Source: Methanohalophilus portucalensis (GTDB taxonomy: Archaea > Halobacteriota > Methanosarcinia > Methanosarcinales > Methanosarcinaceae). Taken from it: DNA of 64,000 nucleotides. Positions 57,475-64,000 of this stretch are shown piece by piece (the stretch's first letter is position 1; every line of letters begins with the position of its first letter). Position numbers and translations under genes: made by a program. The DNA lies in assembly GCF_002761295.1 (NCBI RefSeq), contig NZ_CP017881.1, positions 495,087-559,086 of the forward strand, read 5' to 3'. Below the pieces are notes generated by a model. It worked only from the letters and a program-made list of their open reading frames with translations, was not told the DNA's origin and did not search any database.

Positions 57475-58953
57475 TTATTTTTGCTGTATGTAATCTTCAA
57501 CAACCTGCATCAGCTTTTCAATGGAATCTGTGGTATGGTCCCTGATCCTTTCAACCTCTTCGGTCCACATTCCTGTTTTCGTACCAAAATTGTCGATTGA
57601 TGTTTTCATGGCTTCTGGGGCAGGTCCTCCAGTGATTTTTCTTTTCTGTATGTTGAGCATTGGGTCCAGAGCCTGTTTTACCATATCCTCATTCAATCCC
57701 TTTTCTGTCAGGCTTTCCCCGAGGACCGTGCGTCCCACGGCTTCTACGTCTTCCAGGGTCGGTTCGACATCTCCTTTTGCCAGGATCCCCACAATCTGGT
57801 GTGCGGTCCTGAAAGGTATCCCGCATTCCCTGACCAGCGTGTCAGCAAGTTCGGTGGCGGTAGTAAATCCGGTTGAAGCCTGTAATTCCATAGTATTATT
57901 GTTAACTTTCATGCTATCCAGCATACCTGCCATGATCCTCACCGATGCACGTGTGGTTTCCACGGACCTCCAGATATGAGGACTGGCGTCCTGCATATCC
58001 CTGTTATAACTCATTGGCAGGGATTTGCAGACCGTGAGTAATGACATCAGGCTTCCCACAGCGATCCCGCTTTTGCCTCTCACAAGCTCTGCAGTATCAG
58101 GATTCTTTTTCTGTGGCATTATTGATGAGGTGGATGCATATTGGTCGGACAATTCAATAAAACCAAACTCCGTAGAAGACCACAGGACCAGTTCCTCTGA
58201 TATCCTGCTCATCTCGATCATAATGTTTGCAAGTACAGAAGCCGTTTCCAGCAGGAAATCCCGGCCACTGACTGCATCCATGGAATTTTGCATTACTTCT
58301 TCAAACCCGAGCAACTCTGCAGTCCTGTTCCTGTCGATCGGAAAACCCGTGGAAGCAAAAGCCGCAGCTCCGAGGGGACAGCGGTTGATCCTGTCAAGAC
58401 ATCCAAGTATTCTTTCCACGTCTCTTCCCAGGCTCTCCGCGTGGCCCATGATATGGTGGGCCAGTGTGGTAGGTTGGGCATGCTGCAGGTGTGTATATCC
58501 CGGCATGATGGTATCATGGTTCTCAGATGCAATCTTTGCCATAGTGTTAACAAGCTGCAACATCTCTTCTGCCAGTTCCAGTACTTCTTTGCGCAGTCTC
58601 AAACGGATACAGGTGGCCACTTCATCATTGCGGGAGCGGCCGGAATGCATCCTTCCACCTACGTCTTCTCCTGCCATATCAATAAGTCTGGCTTCCAGGG
58701 ATATGTGTATATCTTCGTAACTATGATCAAGGGAATCGATACCCTCTTCGCGGATGCGTTTCAATCCATCCAGGATTTTGGCACAATCATCTGCGGGGAT
58801 GATTCCCTGCTCTTTCAGCATGACCGTGTGGGCAAAATCCACCAGGACATCAGAATCAAATATCCATTTATCGTCTTCCATGGATGAAGTATAACGCATT
58901 ATTTCCTCGTCCGGGAGAGAATCAAGGCGTCCTCTTCTTAAAATATCACTCAT
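57475..58953 (-). CDS. argH: Argininosuccinate lyase
   Basis: It cleaves argininosuccinate to arginine and fumarate. The 492-aa protein is of usual length and has the superfamily signature SSIMPQKKNPD, plus GRSRNDEVAT and TPGYTHLQHAQPT-type active-site segments (PGYTHLQHAQP). The start is ATG 58953. Several long reverse-strand frames cover it but have no features of genes. It stands upstream of gatD and may share its transcript; argG is not here. Confidence 0.96.
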   Translation of the reverse strand: MSDILRRGRLDSLPDEEIMRYTSSMEDDKWIFDSDVLVDFAHTVMLKEQGIIPADDCAKILDGLKRIREEGIDSLDHSYEDIHISLEARLIDMAGEDVGGRMHSGRSRNDEVATCIRLRLRKEVLELAEEMLQLVNTMAKIASENHDTIMPGYTHLQHAQPTTLAHHIMGHAESLGRDVERILGCLDRINRCPLGAAAFASTGFPIDRNRTAELLGFEEVMQNSMDAVSGRDFLLETASVLANIMIEMSRISEELVLWSSTEFGFIELSDQYASTSSIMPQKKNPDTAELVRGKSGIAVGSLMSLLTVCKSLPMSYNRDMQDASPHIWRSVETTRASVRIMAGMLDSMKVNNNTMELQASTGFTTATELADTLVRECGIPFRTAHQIVGILAKGDVEPTLEDVEAVGRTVLGESLTEKGLNEDMVKQALDPMLNIQKRKITGGPAPEAMKTSIDNFGTKTGMWTEEVERIRDHTTDSIEKLMQVVEDYIQQK

Positions 58954-59081
58954 GATTATTCCTCAAATGAACAATTTTAAAGGGTCTGCCCACATGAAAA
59001 GTGGTTTAATGGGACTTTCTGGCTGCCCTTCTATTTAAGGTCTTATCAAATAAAAGTAGCTGTTCTGATAAATTTAATTCT

Positions 59082-61892
59082 TTAATTTTCGGCTACAGGA
59101 AGTTTAATATGCACTTCTGTTCCCTTTCCTTCACCTTCACTTTCCACCCAGATTTCTCCATCGTGTGCCTCTACTATGGTTTTGGAGATATAGAGACCAA
59201 GCCCTGTACCGCCATATTTACGTTTCTGGGAAGAATCTATCTGGTAAAATCTCTGGAATAAATTGTCTATCATATCTTTCGGTATGCCGATTCCCGTATC
59301 TTTGATATTTATATGTATGTATTCATCTTCTTTGTTTGCAAAGATAGTAATTGAACCGCCCTTTGGAGTGAATTTGATAGAATTATCTATTATATTGGTA
59401 AACATATCAGTAAGTTTGTCCCGATCTCCTTTTATTGAAGGAAGGTCCGGTTCGATTTTCTTAATCATTTCCAGGTTTTTCTCTTCTGTCTGGATTTGCA
59501 GGTCCTCTATAATCTGATCTGTCAGTTCGGATATATTCAAGGTTTCAAAATCATACTTAACAGTGCCTGCCTGTGTGCGACTGAGGTATAGCAGTGAATC
59601 CACGAGTCTCTGCAGCCTTTTTGTATTACGCATCACGGTTTCTTCTGCATGTTTCTGTTCTTCTCCCAGTTCACCGAGGCTGCCGTCATTTAGAAGTTCT
59701 GTATAACCCATGATCGATGTGAGGGGTGTTTTCAATTCATGGCTCACATTGGAAAGGAATTCATCTTTCATTTTATCCAGTGACTTCAATTCCTCATTTG
59801 CCTTTGCCAGGTCTTCTGCATATTTCCTGAGTTCTTCTTCGGCCCTTTTACGTTCGGTAATATCACGGGCCACAACCAGGATTGTAGGTTTATCATTATA
59901 TTCTATGACACGGGCACTGATTTCCACAGGAATTGTAGTATCATCCTTGCGTCTGTATGTAGCCTCAAAGATGGCATGCCCCTTTTCTTTGACCTCTTTG
60001 ATCCTTTGGGGTATCTCTTCCATAGAAAGACTGGTGTTTATTTCTTTTGTTTTCATGCGGAGTAATTCATCCCTGCTGTAACCCACGGTTTCACAGGCCG
60101 CCTTATTAACTTCCATGATGTTGCCTTTAAGGTCGTGCATAAAGATCGCATCATTGGTGCTGGCAAAAATTGTGCGGAACTTCTCTTCTGATTTTTCAAG
60201 TTCCTTTTCAGCTTTGCGGCGCTGTACGATTCTCCACATTCCCTGCATAAGGAGGGTAAGCTGTCTTACATCAGAACTGTCATAATTTTCATTCTTATTC
60301 CCCACACCTGCAAGGGCTACAATCTTACCTCGCTCAAAAATAGGTACATCCATATGGCGAATCAGTTCCACATGGTCCTTTGGGTATCCACTTTTCCTGG
60401 CATGTGGTTTTTTGTAATCGTTATTTATAAATGGTCGTCTTTGTCGTATACTTTCTCCCCAGAGTCCCACATCTTCGATCTTGTATTCTATCTTTTTGTC
60501 CTTAATTTTACAACGATTCATTGGGGTGTCGGACCAGGATTTCAGTTGTATGCTACCTATATCTTCATCTACAAATGCAAGATAGCCAATCTTGCTTTCT
60601 GTAAGTCTAACTCCCTCAGCTCTTGCAAAATCGATGATTTCTTCCAGGGAGGCCTCTGTCATCTGGTTAAGCTTTACAAGGGTTTCCAGGCGAGATTCAT
60701 CCAGGTGGAGGGCTTCTTCGGCCTTCATGCGGTCACTGATATCTTCAACAATCCCGACTCCTCCCAACAGCTCGCCATCTTCTGATATATAGGGGCTGTA
60801 ATCGGCTTTTATGGGGGTTACTTTTTCACTTGTGGTGGAATGATAATTTCCCTCATAATGACCGGAGCGTCTCTGGAATACAGATTTTACGGCTTCATAC
60901 ATCTTTTTGTCTTTTAAGTCCTTGAGTATGTTGAAACCGATTATTTGTTCTCTGGTCACCTCGAGTATTTGCATTATATTCTCGTTGCAGTGAGTTATTA
61001 CCCCATTTTCATCAAAATGGAATATTCCTAGGGGTGAATTCTCAAAGATCAATCTGTATTTTTTTTCAGATTCCCGCATAGCCTCTTCGGCCATTTTACG
61101 GTCTGTAATATCAATTATGATCCCCTGGTAGTAAGAAGGTTCTCCAACTTCATCTCTTCCTATAAAGGACCGCTCGATCACCCAGCGTATATCTCCGGAT
61201 TTGGTGAGTATGCGGTATTCCTTGGAAAAAAAGATCTTGCCTTCAATTTCATGTTCGTTGACCTCGCTGCGTACCATATCAAGGTCCTCGGGACATATTA
61301 TGTCTCCATAGACAAGTTTGCCGGAAGTGAAATCTTCGGGCGTATAACCAAACTGGGAAATGTTTCCGGATACGAATTCCACGGGCCAGTCTTTTTCTGC
61401 AGTCCACAGGAAAGCCACTACAGGACTGTTTTTATAGATTTCTTCGAGTTTCCTGTCCGAACGGAGTCTTTTACGTAAGGTTTTCTGGCTTATCTTCTGC
61501 TCGCTAACGCTTTCTACAGTACAGATCATCCCGTCATAATTTCCTTCCTTGTTGAGTAAAGGAATCAATCTGCCTGTCTGGAAACTTAAATTGCCACCCT
61601 TTGTAATGATTGGCATAGTTTTGTAGGGAATGGGTTTAAGAGAATCTCTCGCTCTCAGGAACATTTCCCTGAAATGGGCTTCATCACCAACGCTGTGGCG
61701 GGAAGCAGACATATATTGTTCCAGTTTATTCCCCACTACTTCTTCGCTTTTGATACCGGTGATTTCTTCCATTCCTTTGTCAAAATAGATGAAAACCTCG
61801 TCTTTGTCAACGGCCCACATGCCTTTGCAAATAGTGTCAAGTATCCTTTCCAGAAGATTTTCCATTGTAGTACCCTTTGTCATCTCGCCCAT
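59082..61892 (-). CDS. Soluble multi-sensor histidine kinase (PAS-PAS-PAS-GAF-PAS-HisKA-HATPase)
   Basis: The 936-aa kinase has PAS domains at about residues 10-130, 145-270, 275-395 and 565-685, a GAF domain at about 400-560, and the phosphoacceptor H718 in NVSHELKTPLT with ATP-binding motifs DNSIKF, DTGIGIP and GGTGLGL. No membrane helix is seen, so it senses inside the cell. The GAF segment WSDTPMNRCKIKDK has a cysteine (C461) at a place I associate with heme-binding GAF domains of methanogen kinases of the MsmS type; unproven. No response regulator is adjacent. ATG 61892 lacks a ribosome-binding site; 61865 is an alternative. Confidence 0.9.
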   Translation of the reverse strand: MGEMTKGTTMENLLERILDTICKGMWAVDKDEVFIYFDKGMEEITGIKSEEVVGNKLEQYMSASRHSVGDEAHFREMFLRARDSLKPIPYKTMPIITKGGNLSFQTGRLIPLLNKEGNYDGMICTVESVSEQKISQKTLRKRLRSDRKLEEIYKNSPVVAFLWTAEKDWPVEFVSGNISQFGYTPEDFTSGKLVYGDIICPEDLDMVRSEVNEHEIEGKIFFSKEYRILTKSGDIRWVIERSFIGRDEVGEPSYYQGIIIDITDRKMAEEAMRESEKKYRLIFENSPLGIFHFDENGVITHCNENIMQILEVTREQIIGFNILKDLKDKKMYEAVKSVFQRRSGHYEGNYHSTTSEKVTPIKADYSPYISEDGELLGGVGIVEDISDRMKAEEALHLDESRLETLVKLNQMTEASLEEIIDFARAEGVRLTESKIGYLAFVDEDIGSIQLKSWSDTPMNRCKIKDKKIEYKIEDVGLWGESIRQRRPFINNDYKKPHARKSGYPKDHVELIRHMDVPIFERGKIVALAGVGNKNENYDSSDVRQLTLLMQGMWRIVQRRKAEKELEKSEEKFRTIFASTNDAIFMHDLKGNIMEVNKAACETVGYSRDELLRMKTKEINTSLSMEEIPQRIKEVKEKGHAIFEATYRRKDDTTIPVEISARVIEYNDKPTILVVARDITERKRAEEELRKYAEDLAKANEELKSLDKMKDEFLSNVSHELKTPLTSIMGYTELLNDGSLGELGEEQKHAEETVMRNTKRLQRLVDSLLYLSRTQAGTVKYDFETLNISELTDQIIEDLQIQTEEKNLEMIKKIEPDLPSIKGDRDKLTDMFTNIIDNSIKFTPKGGSITIFANKEDEYIHINIKDTGIGIPKDMIDNLFQRFYQIDSSQKRKYGGTGLGLYISKTIVEAHDGEIWVESEGEGKGTEVHIKLPVAEN

Positions 61893-61947
61893 AAAAAATT
61901 ACAATAAATGGTATCTGGCTGATTCAATTAATATTTTATCATTAGTT

Positions 61948-62760
61948 TCATGCTGTCTTTTTATTTTTTCCCTTGAATGGGAAATGCAGCATATAACCTG
62001 CTGCCATTGTTAGTATTATAGTGGCTCCGGAAGGTACGTCTAAGTAGTAGGATAAAAACAGGCCTGTAAAAGTAAATACCGTGCCGAATATTACGGCAAG
62101 TATCATCATCCTGTCAAGTCTGTCTGTAAACTCACGGCTCAATGATGCCGGTATTGTTAACAGGGCGATCACAAGGATCAATCCTACAACTCTGATCATG
62201 ACTATTATAGTAAGGGCTATCAGGCAAAGCATGTACAGACTAAGTTTTTCAACCGGTAGTCCTGAGACCTGTGCAAATTCTTCATCAAAACTTATGGCCA
62301 TGAATTCTTTGTAGAGCAGATAGACACTTACAATGATCAGGGTATCAATTAATATCATCAAATAGAGGTCATTTATAGGAACTGTCAGTATATTGCCAAA
62401 AAGGTAGGTCATAAGATCCGGTGCATATCCCGGTGTAAGGCCTATGAATAGGACTCCCAGTGCCATACCTACAGACCATAGTATTCCGATTGCGGTATCT
62501 TCGGCGATATTGGTACGTCTGTTGACAAGGCCTATTACAAGTGCAGAAAGCAGACTGAAGGGCAGGACACTGAAAAGGGGATTCATTCCCAGGTAATAAC
62601 CCAGGCCAATTCCTCCAAAAGAGGCATGTGCGATTCCTCCGCTTATGAAAACGATTTTCCTGACAACCACATATACCCCGATAATCCCGCACGCTATGCT
62701 GGCCAGCAGGCCTGCAACGATAGCATTTTGCATGAATGTGAATTGTAAGATATCCAGCAT
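61948..62760 (-). CDS. Metal ABC transporter permease (ZnuB/MntB-like)
   Basis: A 270-aa permease with about eight membrane helices and the family segment GGIAHASFGGIGLGYYLG (the conserved ASFGGIGLG EAA-like region). The start is ATG 62760, seven bases after GAGGAG; an open frame continues upstream but overlaps the ATPase gene. It completes an operon SBP-ATPase-permease for zinc, manganese or a related divalent metal. Substrate within this family cannot be told here. Confidence 0.9.
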   Translation of the reverse strand: MLDILQFTFMQNAIVAGLLASIACGIIGVYVVVRKIVFISGGIAHASFGGIGLGYYLGMNPLFSVLPFSLLSALVIGLVNRRTNIAEDTAIGILWSVGMALGVLFIGLTPGYAPDLMTYLFGNILTVPINDLYLMILIDTLIIVSVYLLYKEFMAISFDEEFAQVSGLPVEKLSLYMLCLIALTIIVMIRVVGLILVIALLTIPASLSREFTDRLDRMMILAVIFGTVFTFTGLFLSYYLDVPSGATIILTMAAGYMLHFPFKGKNKKTA

Positions 62761-62771
62761 ATTCGATCTCC

Positions 62772-63539
62772 TCAATGGGCTTTCAATACCCTGTGGGGTA
62801 CACCATGTGCTATCATTTCCACGGGGCACTTATAGGCTTCTTCCAGGTCTTCTGGTTTCAATTCTTTAGTACCATGGTAGTAGAGTTTCTGGTTTAGACA
62901 GGCCACTTTATCAACATATACTGAGACCGCACTTATATCATGGGTGACCATAATGATTGTTACACGGGATTTGAGTTCTTCAAGTATTTCATAGAACTCT
63001 TTTTGCATAGTTGTATCTATTCCGGCCACAGGTTCATCAAGAAGTAACAGTTTTGGTTCTGTGGCAAGTGCCCGGGCTATGAAAACCCTTTGCCTCTGCC
63101 CGCCGGAAAGTTCGGCAATATGGCGATCCCTGTATTCATACATTTTGACCTTTTCCAGGGATTCCTTCACCACTTTCCTGTCATTGGGATTGTATTTCCT
63201 GAAAAGGGATTTCTTTCCAATGCGTCCCATCATAACAACATCCCATACATTGATCGGAAAATCCAACCTTGATGCACTGTGCTGGGGAACATAACCTACA
63301 ATATTCCTCCCTTCCTTCGGTTTTTTACCGAATATACGTACATCGCCACTGTCTGGTTCTATCAGGCCGAGAATTACTTTTAATAAAGTACTTTTTCCCC
63401 CGCCGTTAGGTCCAATGATCCCCAGAAAAGTACCTTCCTGCACGTCAAGGTTTATCTCTTTGAGGGCAGGCACATCGTGGTAGTACGACCACACATTTTT
63501 TATTTCCACTGCATGCGGATGGTTATTTAAGTCCTTCAC
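62772..63539 (-). CDS. Metal ABC transporter ATPase (ZnuC/MntA-like)
   Basis: A 255-aa ATPase with Walker A GPNGGGKST, Q-loop VPQHS, ABC signature LSGGQRQR, Walker B LLLLDEP and the H-loop VTHD. The start is GTG 63539 behind GAGG, overlapping the end of the binding-protein gene by 17 bp. It energises the permease encoded 11 bp downstream. No in-window zinc-uptake regulator site was found. Confidence 0.95.
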   Translation of the reverse strand: MKDLNNHPHAVEIKNVWSYYHDVPALKEINLDVQEGTFLGIIGPNGGGKSTLLKVILGLIEPDSGDVRIFGKKPKEGRNIVGYVPQHSASRLDFPINVWDVVMMGRIGKKSLFRKYNPNDRKVVKESLEKVKMYEYRDRHIAELSGGQRQRVFIARALATEPKLLLLDEPVAGIDTTMQKEFYEILEELKSRVTIIMVTHDISAVSVYVDKVACLNQKLYYHGTKELKPEDLEEAYKCPVEMIAHGVPHRVLKAH

Positions 63540-64000
63540 GGAAAGCCTCTGTTACTTTATACATATTGTCTGTATAATTGCGTGCAAGGGGGTCCACTTT
63601 CACAACTTTGCCGTCCATTTCTTCTGCAACGGCTTCTGCACTCTGTGTACTGAATTGGGACTGCACAAAGATAACAGTTATGTTTTCCTGCTTTGCAAAA
63701 GTTATGATCTCACTGAGCTGTCTTGCACTTGCTTCCTTACCTTCGGTTTCGATGGGTACCATATTAAGGTCGTACCTTTCTGCAAAGTATCCCCATGCAG
63801 GATGATAGACCATGAAACTATTCCCTGACTTATTTTCAAGTGTTTCCTGGATCTCCATGTCAAGCGATTTAAGTTCCTTGGTGTAGGAATCCCGGTTTTG
63901 TGTATATGTTTCTTCGTTGGATGGGTCAATTTCAACCAGGGCTTTGTATATGTTATCGACCATTATAATTGCATTATTGGGATCATTCCATACATGAGGG
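63523..64000 (-). CDS. Metal-binding substrate-binding protein (ZnuA-type), 5'-truncated by window edge
   Basis: The C-terminal part (about 159 residues visible) of a cluster A-I metal-binding lipoprotein-type receptor. The first visible residues PHVWNDPNNA belong to the family motif DPHVW-DP, and HPAWGYFAERYDL and VQSQFSTQSAEAVA are the later metal-binding/helix segments. The visible histidines in PHVW and YHPAW are two of the expected zinc ligands. The N-terminus and His-rich loop lie outside the window. It leads the ABC importer operon. Confidence 0.9.
   Translation of the reverse strand, partial: PHVWNDPNNAIIMVDNIYKALVEIDPSNEETYTQNRDSYTKELKSLDMEIQETLENKSGNSFMVYHPAWGYFAERYDLNMVPIETEGKEASARQLSEIITFAKQENITVIFVQSQFSTQSAEAVAEEMDGKVVKVDPLARNYTDNMYKVTEAFREGLK

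Noticed and set aside
58025-58720. 231-codon plus-strand frame opposite argH
   Set aside because: Antisense shadow of argininosuccinate lyase, Ser-rich and with no recognisable features.

Overview
The window looks like chromosome from a halophilic, methylotrophic methanogen of the Methanosarcinaceae. Methanohalophilus or a close relative is my best guess, made from gene content and not from a database. The evidence is a coenzyme F430 biosynthesis cluster, the archaeal siroheme-to-heme route, an Aha-type A1Ao ATP synthase, EgsA (glycerol-1-phosphate dehydrogenase), AblA/AblB for the osmolyte N-epsilon-acetyl-beta-lysine, a BCCT betaine-type carrier and an MtmB-family methyltransferase homologue. 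Not one of the 65 complete stop codons I checked is TAG, as expected of a pyrrolysine-using archaeon.

Layout. 1-4.8 kb (minus): heme operon ahbD-ahbA-ahbB-precorrin-2 dehydrogenase-hemA-hemB. Divergent from it, 4.9-7.55 kb: a CcmD-like microprotein, a CXXXY-type CcmE, a polyprenyl diphosphate synthase and a radical SAM/SPASM protein, so heme supply and cytochrome c maturation sit back to back. 7.6-16.2 kb: the complete ahaHIKECFABDG operon behind two near-identical promoters, with a hairpin after the c-subunit gene. 16.4-18.6 kb: ablAB behind a structured leader. 18.7-24.8 kb: a FlaD/E-domain coiled-coil protein convergent with a six-gene operon of pilin-like surface proteins. The last of these genes is interrupted by an in-frame TAG.

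24.9-33 kb: membrane and cupin proteins and two hybrid-cluster (Hcp) proteins. One hcp is divergent from an HxlR-type regulator across two tandem palindromes. 33-37.9 kb: housekeeping genes (HflX, PHP phosphoesterase, AI-2E-type permease, tRNA-splicing endonuclease). 37.9-43.1 kb (minus): cfbA-E-D-C-B, the whole route from sirohydrochlorin to F430, with a palindrome flanking its TATA box. Heme and F430 therefore both draw on the sirohydrochlorin made by the precorrin-2 dehydrogenase at the start of the window. 43.2-48.2 kb: egsA, conserved archaeal proteins and purP. 48.4-56.2 kb: an accessory region with two archaeal pilins (one fused to a LamG-like domain), two copies of an 87-nt structured repeat, a membrane alpha/beta hydrolase, a polyprenol-kinase-like protein, and a BCCT carrier divergent from an MtmB homologue that has valine where MtmB has pyrrolysine. 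56.2-64 kb (minus): gatD, argH, a PAS/GAF sensor kinase and a zinc/manganese-type ABC importer cut by the window edge.

The strongest candidates for something undescribed are the non-pyrrolysine MtmB homologue beside a betaine-type transporter, the TAG-containing pilin-like gene, and the covarying 87-nt repeat.
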